A stretch of 38,837 nt of DNA from Deltaproteobacteria bacterium (GTDB lineage Bacteria; Desulfobacterota; Binatia; HRBIN30; JACQVA1). The stretch's first letter is position 1, and each line of letters begins with the position of its first letter. Of this stretch, positions 24,937 through 33,275 are shown piece after piece. Both the position numbers and the translations under genes were made by a program. Where the stretch lies: assembly GCA_016210005.1 (NCBI GenBank), contig JACQVA010000232.1:1-38837 (forward strand), in the 5' to 3' direction. The notes beneath the pieces are model-generated. The model saw only the letters and a program-made list of their open reading frames with translations. It did no database searches and was not told the DNA's origin.

Positions 24937-26555
24937 AGCTGATGATACCCGCCGGGCGTGTCAGCCGAGGGTTCTTGGTGCTCTGGATCTTCTTGGAGTG
25001 GAGTGCCGATCCCGCCTCGCCAGTTGAGTCCGCGCTGAACGGTTCGAGCGACGACTGCATTCCCTGCCACCAGGAGCGCGCGAGCGCGCACATTCAGGAC
25101 TGGGAGCAGTCGGTCCATGCGCGCTCTGGGATTACCTGCGTCAGTTGCCACGTTGGCAGCGCCGACAACGTGAGTACCGCGGGCGCGGGCTCCGGCGATC
25201 GACCAGCGGCCTGCCGTGGCGGGCACCCGAGCGTCGTCGTAATCTGCGCGCGGTGTCATCAGCAGGTGGGTCAGGCGTTCCGCGAAAGCCTGCACTATCG
25301 TCACGCGGGGAGCGGACCGACCACGCCCACGTGCGTGGACTGCCACTCGGCTGCGGGTGGCTCGATCCTCTCCGGCGACTCGATCCCGCGGCGCTGCGCG
25401 ACCTGCCACAGCGCGGGCGGTGTAGCAGGCGAGGCGTGGGTGGTGGAGAAAGCGCCGGAGCTGTTGCAGCTTCTGCGCCGGGTGACGCTGGCGCGCACGA
25501 TGGTCGAGGAACATCTGGACCAGCTTGGCAAATCCGGCGCTGACGTGGCATCGTTTCGAGCTTATTTGAGTCGCGTCACGGCGACTTTCCGAGACATTCC
25601 GATCGAGTGGCACCGGTTCAATCTCAAAGATGCGGAGAGTCGGTCCCGCCACGCGCTGGACACTCTCGAATCGCTTCACCAGCGGTTGGAGCGCCGCGTC
25701 CCGGACAGGGGACCCGAACGCCCGCCTGCCGAGTTGTCCCGGGCCGTGGCGTTAACACCGCCGCAGGGCAGACCGCTGCGCTTCGCGGTGGCGAGCATGG
25801 TCGACCCGATTGCGACCTACGAGGCCTACCTGAGGCTATTCGAAGATTTGGGACACAGCCTCAGTCGGCCGTACGAGTTTGTTCAGCGCCGCACCTATCA
25901 GGAGATCAACGATCTCCTGCTGCAAGGCGGTCTGGATCTGGCCTTCATCTGCTCGGGGGCGTACGCGGTGTTACCAGACGATGCACCCATCGAGATCGTC
26001 GCCTTACCGGTTGTGAATGGGAACAGCATCTACCACTCGCTGATCATCGTTCGGAAGGACAACCCGGCGCAGCGGTTCGAGGACCTCGAGGGGGCGCGGT
26101 TCGCCTTCACCGACCCGCTGTCCAACACCGGCTACCTCTATCCGGCTTTCCGAGCCACGAAGCTGGGAAAGGACTTGCAGCGCTTCTTCGCTTCAACGCT
26201 GTTTTCGGGCTCCCACGAGCGCTCCATTCTGGCGGTGTATCGCAAGTTGGCGGATGCCGCGGCCGTGGACGACCTGGTGTTCAACCAACTGGTCGTTCCG
26301 AACAGCCCGTACTGGGATCAGCTCCGGATCATCGAATCCTCACCAGAGTTCGCCATCCCGCCGGTCGTGGCGCCGACGTCGGTGCCGGCCGAACTGCGGG
26401 CACGGATGCGGGGTTTTTTCCTCGAGATGGCGCAGGCGCCTGAGGGGCGCGAGCGGCTCGCCGCCTTGGGGTTCGAGGGCTTTATCGCGGGAGAGAAGGA
26501 ACACTATGCATCCATTCGCGAGATGCTGGAGGTCACCGGTGCCAAACCCCGCTGA
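24933..26555 (+). CDS. Pentahaem cytochrome c fused to a PhnD-like periplasmic binding domain (AioX/ArxX-like sensor component)
   Basis: A 540-residue exported fusion protein. After an N-terminal hydrophobic segment (about residues 12-23) there are five CXXCH motifs: CIPCH (42-46), CVSCH (69-73), CARCH (105-109), CVDCH (134-138) and CATCH (155-159). A helical linker (about 165-255) leads to a PhnD-type phosphate/phosphonate-like binding domain (about 281-540; LRFAVASMVDP, FICSGAYAVL, ARFAFTDPLSNTGYLYP). In AioX and ArxX, a domain of this family binds arsenite and signals to a kinase. Here the next two genes are a kinase and a sigma-54 activator, the same X-S-R order. The start GTG overlaps the preceding stop by 4 bases; the kinase gene overlaps its end by 17. 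The ligand is not readable from sequence. Confidence 0.87.
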   Translation: MKLMIPAGRVSRGFLVLWIFLEWSADPASPVESALNGSSDDCIPCHQERASAHIQDWEQSVHARSGITCVSCHVGSADNVSTAGAGSGDRPAACRGGHPSVVVICARCHQQVGQAFRESLHYRHAGSGPTTPTCVDCHSAAGGSILSGDSIPRRCATCHSAGGVAGEAWVVEKAPELLQLLRRVTLARTMVEEHLDQLGKSGADVASFRAYLSRVTATFRDIPIEWHRFNLKDAESRSRHALDTLESLHQRLERRVPDRGPERPPAELSRAVALTPPQGRPLRFAVASMVDPIATYEAYLRLFEDLGHSLSRPYEFVQRRTYQEINDLLLQGGLDLAFICSGAYAVLPDDAPIEIVALPVVNGNSIYHSLIIVRKDNPAQRFEDLEGARFAFTDPLSNTGYLYPAFRATKLGKDLQRFFASTLFSGSHERSILAVYRKLADAAAVDDLVFNQLVVPNSPYWDQLRIIESSPEFAIPPVVAPTSVPAELRARMRGFFLEMAQAPEGRERLAALGFEGFIAGEKEHYASIREMLEVTGAKPR

Positions 26556-27999
26556 GCCGTCTCTGGCACACTGGCGGCCGCGGCTGACACTGCGTGTTCG
26601 ATTCGCCGTTTTGATGGCGCTCGCCGTCGCTCTGCTCGGCGGGGTCAATCGCCTTTACCTGGACACCCGCATCCTCAATGAGTTGGAGGAGGAGCTGGAA
26701 CTGCGCGCGCTGAGCTTCGCGCGCTACCTTGGCGCCGAAAGCGTCAACCTCGTGTTGCGGCAGGACTTCGTTGGCTTACACAAGCTCTTGAATGATGCTC
26801 GCAGTAGCGGTTCGGACGTCGAGTACGCGTTCATCATGGATCCGACGAACAAGGTCTTGGTGCACACGTTCGAGTCCGATTTTCCGGAGCAACTCACGCT
26901 CCTGAATCGATACCGCGAGCATGACGGGTATCAGGTTCAACGCATCGAGATCTTCAGCGAGCGTTTTCGTGACTTTGCCGTGCCGCTCTACCATGGCGAA
27001 CTGGGCGTGTTGCGCTTAGGGGTGCGCGACGGGCGGATTCTGGCGCGGGTCACGTCCGTGCGTCGAGAGCTGACGCTGGTCCTGTCCGCGGTCATGGCCT
27101 TGAGTGCCGCTGCCGCCTACCTGCTCACCTACTTTGGTCTCCGACCGTTGGCTGCCATCACCGGTGCCCTGGAGCGCTTCGAGCCCGGACAGCGCTGTGA
27201 GACGATCGTTCCGCGACGCGACGACGAGGTGGGGGATCTCGCCACCAAGGTCAATCTGGTGACTGCTCGGCTGCACAACTCCCACACGCAGATGATGCAA
27301 ACCGAGAAGATGGTGGCGGCGGGGCTCCTGGCCTCCGGAATCGCCCACGAGATCAACAATCCGATCTCCGGCCTGCAGAACTGCCTGCGCCGGATCCAGG
27401 CGAAGCCCGAGGATGTCCCGCAGATCAAGGAGTACACCGCGGTGATGCTACAGGCCGCCGAGCACATCGGGGCGGTGGTGCATGGCTTGCTGGATTTCTC
27501 GCGCAGCACACCCAAGCAGATGCTCGTGATCGATCTGCGCGGCGTGCTGACAAAGGCGCTCCATCTAACGGCGTTCCGGATCGAGAAGAATCAGATCGAG
27601 CTGCAACAGGCCATCCCGGAAGACCCGGTTTGGGTGCGCGGCGAAGAGGCGCAGTTGGTGCAAGTCGTGGTCAATGTGCTGTTGAACGCCATCGATGCCA
27701 TGGAGGCCGGCGGGGTCTTGCAGCTGATGCTGGAGCGTGAAGACGGGCAGATAGTACTTCGGGTGCGCGACGACGGTGTGGGCGTCGCCCCCGAACATCT
27801 ATCACGGGTCTTCGAGCCTTTCTTCACGACGAAGGGAAGCGGCAAGGGAACGGGGTTGGGGCTCGCCGTCACCCAAGGTATCATTCTCGACCACGACGGA
27901 CGCATCGCCATCGACTCGTCGCCCGGTGTAGGCACTGAAGTGAAAATCCAGCTGCCGTTGTGGCGCCAGATCCAACGGGTCGGACATGAAGCTGCGTGA
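26539..27999 (+). CDS. Membrane sensor histidine kinase (S component of an X-S-R system)
   Basis: A 486-residue kinase. A transmembrane helix at about 20-40 and another at about 180-200 enclose a periplasmic sensor of about 140 residues (SFARYLGAESVNLVL, YAFIMDPTNKVLVHT). A HAMP-like linker, HisKA with H270 in SGIAHEINNPISGL and an ATPase domain (NVLLNAIDAM, RDDGVGV, GKGTGLGLAV) follow. GTG at 26539 is taken as the start: it lies inside the preceding gene, has GGAGG 6 bases upstream, and places the first helix correctly. Its overlap with both neighbours (17 and 14 bases) shows coupled translation with the haem-fused binding protein, presumably its periplasmic input, and with the sigma-54 activator, its output. 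No haem motif is present here. Confidence 0.9.
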   Translation: MPNPAEPSLAHWRPRLTLRVRFAVLMALAVALLGGVNRLYLDTRILNELEEELELRALSFARYLGAESVNLVLRQDFVGLHKLLNDARSSGSDVEYAFIMDPTNKVLVHTFESDFPEQLTLLNRYREHDGYQVQRIEIFSERFRDFAVPLYHGELGVLRLGVRDGRILARVTSVRRELTLVLSAVMALSAAAAYLLTYFGLRPLAAITGALERFEPGQRCETIVPRRDDEVGDLATKVNLVTARLHNSHTQMMQTEKMVAAGLLASGIAHEINNPISGLQNCLRRIQAKPEDVPQIKEYTAVMLQAAEHIGAVVHGLLDFSRSTPKQMLVIDLRGVLTKALHLTAFRIEKNQIELQQAIPEDPVWVRGEEAQLVQVVVNVLLNAIDAMEAGGVLQLMLEREDGQIVLRVRDDGVGVAPEHLSRVFEPFFTTKGSGKGTGLGLAVTQGIILDHDGRIAIDSSPGVGTEVKIQLPLWRQIQRVGHEAA

Positions 28000-29374
28000 G
28001 CACAACAAACGGCCGTGTTCCGTACTGCTCGTTGATGACGAGCGGACGATCCTGGTCTCGTTGCGTGACTCGCTGCGCGACGCGGAGATCGAAGTCGTCA
28101 CCGCTTCTACCGGAGACGAGGCGCTGCGGCTCCTTCGCAACGGCACCTTCGGCGTGGTCGTCTCCGATGTGCGCATGCCCGGGCTGTCAGGGCTGGAGCT
28201 GCTTGCCAAGATCCGCGACGAGGGCATCGATGCGCCCGTCATCCTCATGACCGCGTATGCGACGATCGATCAGGCGGTGGCGGCGATGAAGACGGGGGCG
28301 TACGACTACGTCACCAAGCCGTTCCCCAACGAGAAAGTCGTGCGCATGGTGCAGAACGCCTGGGCGCTGGTGAGCCTGAGAGCCGAGGTCCGCGACCTGC
28401 GCGCGCAGCGGGGCACGGGGCTGGAATTTCTGGTGGGCACGAGCGCGCCATGGGCGAGAGTCCTCGACAAGGTGTGGGCCGTGGCAGCCACCGACTCCAC
28501 CGTCCTCATCGTTGGGCCGAGCGGGACCGGGAAAGAGATGGTGGCCAATGCACTGCACCTGCTGTCGCGGCGCAAAGACGGGCCTTTCATCAAGGTCCAC
28601 TGCGCGGCGCTGCCCGATTCACTCATCGAGAACGAGCTATTCGGGCACGAGAAGGGTGCGTTCACCGGTGCCGTTGCGGAGGTCAAGGGGCGTTTCGAGC
28701 TCGCGCACGGTGGCACCCTCTTGCTGGATGAGGTCGACGACATTCCTTTGAACGTTCAGGTCAAGCTGCTGCGGGTCATCCAAGAGCGCGTCATCGAAAG
28801 ACTGGGAGGCGGCAAACCCATCCCGGTGGACGTCCGGCTGCTGGTGACGAGCAAGGGCCGGCTTGAGGACTTGGTCGAGCAGGGCACGTTCCGCCAGGAC
28901 CTGTACTACCGCTTGTCCGTAGTGCAGTTGCACCTGCCCAGGCTGGCCGAACGCCGGGACGATATCCCGTTGCTCCTGGAGCACTTCCTGGCGCTGTGCA
29001 GTCACCGGATGATGCGTGCATGCGGGGGCTTCACTCCCGAAGCCTTGGCGGTGCTGACCCGCTACGACTATCCGGGCAACGTCCGTGAGCTGGAACATAT
29101 CGTCGAATCGTGCTGTGCGTTGAGCAGTGGCGGCCCAATCGGCACGCCCCTGTTGCCGGACCGAGTCAGGGAGAGAGTTCAAAACCAGCCGGCGCTCCCC
29201 CGCTCCTTCAACGGCCAGCCCCTGCAAGAGGCCATCGACGAATTCGAGCGCTCCTATCTGGAGACCGCCTTGCGGGAGTTCGAAGGGAAGCGCGCCGAGT
29301 TGGCGGACCGACTCGGCATCAGCCGCAAGACACTCTGGGAGAAGCTGAAGAAGCACGGGCTCGTCGCTGAGTGA
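27986..29374 (+). CDS. NtrC-family sigma-54-dependent response regulator (R component)
   Basis: A 462-residue activator. Receiver domain about 10-125 with phospho-acceptor D61 (VVVSDVRMPG) and conserved Lys in YVTKPF. AAA+ domain about 145-380 with Walker A GPSGTGKE, the sigma-54 contact loop GAFTGA and Walker B LLLDEVDD. The C-terminal Fis-type helix-turn-helix is AELADRLGISRKTLWEKLKKHG. It should activate a sigma-54 promoter in response to the kinase that overlaps it. A candidate target with the right -24/-12 spacing lies at 29554-29569, upstream of the molybdoenzyme operon. The overlap with the kinase gene is 14 bases. Confidence 0.94.
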   Translation: MKLREHNKRPCSVLLVDDERTILVSLRDSLRDAEIEVVTASTGDEALRLLRNGTFGVVVSDVRMPGLSGLELLAKIRDEGIDAPVILMTAYATIDQAVAAMKTGAYDYVTKPFPNEKVVRMVQNAWALVSLRAEVRDLRAQRGTGLEFLVGTSAPWARVLDKVWAVAATDSTVLIVGPSGTGKEMVANALHLLSRRKDGPFIKVHCAALPDSLIENELFGHEKGAFTGAVAEVKGRFELAHGGTLLLDEVDDIPLNVQVKLLRVIQERVIERLGGGKPIPVDVRLLVTSKGRLEDLVEQGTFRQDLYYRLSVVQLHLPRLAERRDDIPLLLEHFLALCSHRMMRACGGFTPEALAVLTRYDYPGNVRELEHIVESCCALSSGGPIGTPLLPDRVRERVQNQPALPRSFNGQPLQEAIDEFERSYLETALREFEGKRAELADRLGISRKTLWEKLKKHGLVAE

Positions 29375-29409
29375 GGGGCGCCGCCGTCTCGGCGCGCACG
29401 CTACACGCA

Positions 29410-29425
29410 CGTAACCGCAGTTACG
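29410..29425. promoter_or_regulatory. Palindrome, candidate upstream activator site
   Basis: A perfect inverted repeat CGTAAC-CGCA-GTTACG sits about 155-170 bases upstream of the start expected from the sigma-54 promoter at 29554-29569. That is the usual distance for an NtrC-type activator site. A further half site GTTACG is at 29474-29479. An adjacent inverted repeat CGCACGC/GCGTGCG spans 29426-29450. The activator gene ends 36 bases before, so one of these could instead help termination, but no T-run follows. Confidence 0.4.
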
Positions 29426-29553
29426 CGCACGCAACACCGACAAGCGTGCGATTTCCGTAGCCCTGCATCTTGCGTTACGCCGCCGAAACACCGCCGCCAA
29501 CCCGCACGGTTCGGCAGTGGCCGGTTGACTGGTTCTGCGCTGCGGTCTTTCCG

Positions 29554-29569
29554 CGGCCCCACACTTGCA
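29554..29569 (+). promoter_or_regulatory. Candidate sigma-54 promoter of the molybdoenzyme operon
   Basis: CGGCCCCACACTTGCA fits the TGGCAC-N5-TTGCA consensus: GG and GC are exactly 10 bases apart, the -12 element is a perfect TTGCA and the -24 element has two mismatches. It is 102 bases before the first start codon of the operon, on the correct strand, and follows directly a gene for a sigma-54 activator. Confidence 0.5.
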
Positions 29570-29670
29570 AGGTGTACCTCCGTCAATGCCGCGAGGCAGC
29601 TCGCCCGAAGCGGTTCGGGGGGCTCATAGCGCAGGGGGCATCGGATGAACCAGTTTCCAGGAGAGTGGCG

Positions 29671-30339
29671 ATGACACGTGTACGTGCAGGCTCGCTTCGG
29701 TGTGTAGTCGTGGCTCTGGCGCTGTTGGTCAGCGCCTGCGGCGGCGATGATGCAGGGCCGCCTCCGGCACCAACGGCGACGGCCACCCGAGTTCCGACAG
29801 CCACGGCGACGACCGTAGTAGTGCCCGTCACAAGTACCGCGACTCCGGTGCCGGCAACCGCAACGGCGACCGCCGCGCCGACGGACACGGCCACCGAAGC
29901 TCCGACGCCTACCGCGACGGCCACAACCGCGCCGCCAACACCCACGGTCACGCCGATCCCGCCGACGGCAACGGCAACTGACACCCCGGTGCCGGTAACT
30001 GCAACACCGACTGTCGCACCCACAGCGACGGCAACGGGCGGCGTCACGAACGTCCGCGCCCTGCATACGTCGGGCTCGTCGCAGTACGACGCGAACTGCC
30101 TCAAGTGCCACGCAGACGTTCTCACCGAGCAATCACTGAACCCCCAGATTCCGGGCCCGCATCCGGCCATGCTCCTTTGGGTCGGCGGGGCGACCAACGC
30201 TGCGTGTACCTTCTGTCACAAGGCGGTGGACTTCGATCGTGCATCGGCAGCCAACGTCCGCCGCAATGTGGATGTCCAGACCTGCGCGATTTGTCACGGC
30301 CCGTCTGGCCCGGGACAGCAGTTCTACCAGTCCAAGTGA
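29671..30339 (+). CDS. Trihaem c-type cytochrome lipoprotein with Thr/Pro/Ala-rich spacer
   Basis: A 222-residue lipoprotein. Residues 1-22 form a lipoprotein signal with lipobox LLVSAC. Residues about 25-125 are a low-complexity spacer of Thr, Ala, Pro and Val (repeated TATATP-like units) without structure. The C-terminal domain has three CXXCH motifs (CLKCH, CTFCH, CAICH). The spacer would let the haem head reach across the periplasm or wall-like layer from a lipid anchor. AGGAGAG 5 bases before the ATG confirms the start. It is the first gene behind the candidate sigma-54 promoter and 18 bases from the molybdoenzyme, so it is the likely redox partner of that enzyme in place of a membrane subunit. 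Confidence 0.85.
   Translation: MTRVRAGSLRCVVVALALLVSACGGDDAGPPPAPTATATRVPTATATTVVVPVTSTATPVPATATATAAPTDTATEAPTPTATATTAPPTPTVTPIPPTATATDTPVPVTATPTVAPTATATGGVTNVRALHTSGSSQYDANCLKCHADVLTEQSLNPQIPGPHPAMLLWVGGATNAACTFCHKAVDFDRASAANVRRNVDVQTCAICHGPSGPGQQFYQSK
29770..30045 (+). repeat. Low-complexity coding repeat
   Basis: This part of the trihaem lipoprotein gene consists of irregular repeats built from ACGGCGACG, ACTCCGGTGCC and CCGACG-like words, encoding the Thr/Pro/Ala spacer. Such tracts often change length by slippage. The reading frame is intact here. Confidence 0.6.
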
Positions 30340-30357
30340 GGAGCGGAGGAGACAGCT

Positions 30358-33264
30358 ATGGCCAAGATCGGTAAGCAGGGTGGCCTCGATATCAGCCTCG
30401 ACCGCCGGCGCTTCCTGCAGTGGGGCGGGGCGCTCGCCTCGCTGGCATCGGTCAGTTCGGTGCTTGGAACGCGCCGCCTCGCGGCGCTGGTGTTCTCGCA
30501 GAATCCCCCCGACCCGCCCGAGGGCACCGCGGGCGTGGAGTTCAAGTTCAGCGTCTGTCAGATGTGCCACGGCCGCTGCGGGATCATGTGCAAGATCAAG
30601 GATGGCGTGCTCCTTAAGATCGACGGCAACCCGTACCACCCGAACAACATGCACGACGACGAGCGGCTACCGTATGCGACCGCGGTAGCGACGGCCGTGC
30701 GTACGCGCGGGCGCCTGTGCCTCAAGGGCCAGTCGGGCGTGCAGACCCTCTACGATCCGTACCGGATCAAACAGCCGCTCAAGCGGGTGGGGCCGCGCGG
30801 TTCGGGGCAGTGGCAAGCGATTAGCTGGGACGATGCGCTCAGCGAAATCGCGAACAAGCTGGTCAGCCTGCGCGACTTTGTGAACGACGCGAAGCCGGGG
30901 CGCTCGAAGGCGGGCAAGGCGGTCAACAAGGTGCTCTTCGCCCCCGGCCGTACGATCGAGGGCGAGTTCACCGATCGCATCTGGAAGGACGGTTACGGAA
31001 CCTACAACTACCGTCTCGACCACACCAGCATCTGTGAGGTGGATCACCACGTCGCGTACGAGCTGGCCACCTGGGACAAGGCCGCCGCGACACCCGCCGG
31101 GCGCAAGAACCACTTCAAGCCCGAGTTGCTCGGCTGCGAGTACGCGATCTTCTTCGGCTCCAACCCCCTCGAGGCCAACTTTGCGATGGTGCCGCTGGCA
31201 CGCAACCTCATGGAGATGAAGAAGCGCGGCGGTAAGTACGTGGTTGTAGATCCGCGCTTCTCCAATGCCGCTGCCCAGGCGGACCAGTGGGTGCCGATCA
31301 TTCCCGGCACCGACGCCGCGCTCGCCCTGGGCATGGCTCGCTGGATCGTCGACAACGGCCGCCACGACACGGTCTACCTGAGCAACGCCAACAAGGCGGC
31401 GGCGACGGCGGACGGCGAGACCACGTGGACCGACGCCACGTGGCTGGTGATCACGGAACCCGCGGACGCGAACGCCGGGAAGTACATGAGGGCGAACGAG
31501 ATCGGAGGCGCCGCCACGAACTTCGTGGCGTGGAACGGCGCCGCGGGCGTGGAGGTCATCAGCCAGAGTACGACGGCCCCGGTCGACGGTGTGCTGGACA
31601 CCGAAGAGGTGATCGTAAACGGCAAGCGCTGCAAGTCGGCGTTCACGCTCTTCCGCGAACGGATCCAGCAGAAGACCCTGGCCGAGTACAGCGCCATCTG
31701 CGGCGTAAGCGAGGCCACCATCACCCAGCTGGCGAACGACTTCACCGCGCACGGGAAGAAGGCCGCGACGGAGCACTACCGCGGCGTCGTGCAGCACACC
31801 AACGGTGCCTACAGCTCCTTAGCCATCATGGCGCTCGATTTCCTCATCGGCAACTGCGACTGGAAGGGCGGCTCGACCGCCGGCGGCGGCGGCTGGTCGT
31901 TCACCAACGCCACCGGCGGTGTCAACGTACAGACCGTGCCCGGCGGCGTCGCCGCGAGCGGGGTGCGGATCGACCGCACCAAGGGCAAGACCTACGAGAA
32001 CCAGGGGTCGGAGTACCTCGCGGCGGACGACTACCCGGCGCAGCGACCGTGGTTCCCCTACGCCACGCACGGCAACTTCCAGGAAGTGATCCCCAGTGCG
32101 GCACACGGGTACCCGTACGAGGCGAAGGCCCTCATCACCTACTGGAACGCCTGGCCGTACTCGACGCCGGCGCTGCGAAACGTGTTTGAGACGTACATCG
32201 CTGACGAAACGAAGTGCGAGTTGTTCGTGGCCATCTCGGTCAATATCGGCGAGGTGGCCGCGTGGGCGGACTACATCCTGCCGGACACCACCTACCTCGA
32301 GAAGTTCGCGTTCACCGGCGGCACGCCGAGCGTCATCACCAAGCTCACCGCTTTCCAGCAACCGGTGGTGGGCACGTTCGACGGCAGCATGAACTACACG
32401 CCGGTTCTTCCGCAGACGAAGATGTACATCGACATCCTCATCGAGCTCGGAAAGAAGATGGGGATCCCCGGGGTCGGCGCGGGCGCCTTCGCGGACGGTG
32501 GCTCCCTCGACCGCGCCTGGGACTTCGTGCAGAGGGCGCTGAACAACCTGTCGATCAGCAGCGGCAAGAGCGTTGCCGACATCCAGGCCAAGGGCGGCGC
32601 CTTCGAAGACCCGGGCAACGAGTACGACTCCGGCAATCCGAACAAGCAGAAGAACCGTTACGGAAACGAGTTTCACTTCTACATCGAGGAGCTCGCGGTG
32701 ACGAAGGACTCCATGTCCCCCACCGCGCAGAAGTTCGATCCAATGGCGAAGTACGAGGTTCCCAGCCATGCCGACGGTACTCCGGTGGACGACGGCCCGG
32801 GTTACCCGTTCCGTCTGATCACGTACAAGTCGGTGCGCCACGGCCAGGCGCGAACCGCAGCCAACCCCTGGCTGATGGCACTCCAACCCGAGAACTTCGT
32901 GGACATCAGCAGCGCCGATGCGGCCGCGCTCGGCGTCGAAACCGGCGAGAAGGTGAAGATCACGTCGGTCAGCAATCCCGCCGGTATCGTGGGCAAGGCG
33001 TGGGTCACCGAAGGGTTGCGGCCGGGCGTCATCGCGGTGTCTCACCACTTCGGGCACTGGGAACTGGGGTCGCGCGCGCACGTGATCGACGGCGTGACGC
33101 AGCCGCACGACCCGAGCCGCGGCGCGGGTACCATGCCGAACCTGGTGATGCGCCTAGACGATGCGATCAGCGCCGCCAACCCCGCCGCGAAGGTGTCGTT
33201 GCAAAGCAAGATCGGCGGTAGCGTGTCCTTCTACGACACACGCGTCAACGTCGTGAAGGCGTGA
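30358..33264 (+). CDS. Periplasmic molybdopterin oxidoreductase, TtrA/ArrA-like clade
   Basis: A 968-residue catalytic subunit of the DMSO-reductase superfamily. A TAT signal (LDRRRFLQWGGALASLA) exports it. The N-terminal [4Fe-4S] site is C67-x2-C70-x3-C74 with C121 in RLCLKG. Mo is probably held by C226 in LDHTSICEVDH. KIDGNPYHPNN..LPY and IKQPLKRVGPRGSGQWQ resemble tetrathionate reductase TtrA, and the sequence also fits the related arsenate reductase ArrA group; the family does not settle the substrate. Context favours an arsenic or related oxyanion: X-S-R regulators before and arsR-acr3-arsC after. GGAGG 8 bases upstream sets the start. The ferredoxin subunit gene follows 11 bases later. 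No NrfD-type anchor is encoded nearby, unlike canonical Ttr or Arr loci. Confidence 0.85.
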   Translation: MAKIGKQGGLDISLDRRRFLQWGGALASLASVSSVLGTRRLAALVFSQNPPDPPEGTAGVEFKFSVCQMCHGRCGIMCKIKDGVLLKIDGNPYHPNNMHDDERLPYATAVATAVRTRGRLCLKGQSGVQTLYDPYRIKQPLKRVGPRGSGQWQAISWDDALSEIANKLVSLRDFVNDAKPGRSKAGKAVNKVLFAPGRTIEGEFTDRIWKDGYGTYNYRLDHTSICEVDHHVAYELATWDKAAATPAGRKNHFKPELLGCEYAIFFGSNPLEANFAMVPLARNLMEMKKRGGKYVVVDPRFSNAAAQADQWVPIIPGTDAALALGMARWIVDNGRHDTVYLSNANKAAATADGETTWTDATWLVITEPADANAGKYMRANEIGGAATNFVAWNGAAGVEVISQSTTAPVDGVLDTEEVIVNGKRCKSAFTLFRERIQQKTLAEYSAICGVSEATITQLANDFTAHGKKAATEHYRGVVQHTNGAYSSLAIMALDFLIGNCDWKGGSTAGGGGWSFTNATGGVNVQTVPGGVAASGVRIDRTKGKTYENQGSEYLAADDYPAQRPWFPYATHGNFQEVIPSAAHGYPYEAKALITYWNAWPYSTPALRNVFETYIADETKCELFVAISVNIGEVAAWADYILPDTTYLEKFAFTGGTPSVITKLTAFQQPVVGTFDGSMNYTPVLPQTKMYIDILIELGKKMGIPGVGAGAFADGGSLDRAWDFVQRALNNLSISSGKSVADIQAKGGAFEDPGNEYDSGNPNKQKNRYGNEFHFYIEELAVTKDSMSPTAQKFDPMAKYEVPSHADGTPVDDGPGYPFRLITYKSVRHGQARTAANPWLMALQPENFVDISSADAAALGVETGEKVKITSVSNPAGIVGKAWVTEGLRPGVIAVSHHFGHWELGSRAHVIDGVTQPHDPSRGAGTMPNLVMRLDDAISAANPAAKVSLQSKIGGSVSFYDTRVNVVKA

Positions 33265-33275
33265 AGGAGAGCAAC

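Noticed and set aside
30358-33264. Formate dehydrogenase or nitrate reductase as identity of the molybdoenzyme
   Set aside because: The probable Mo ligand is Cys within SICE without a selenocysteine codon, and the motifs resemble the TtrA/ArrA branch rather than FdhA or NapA/NarG.
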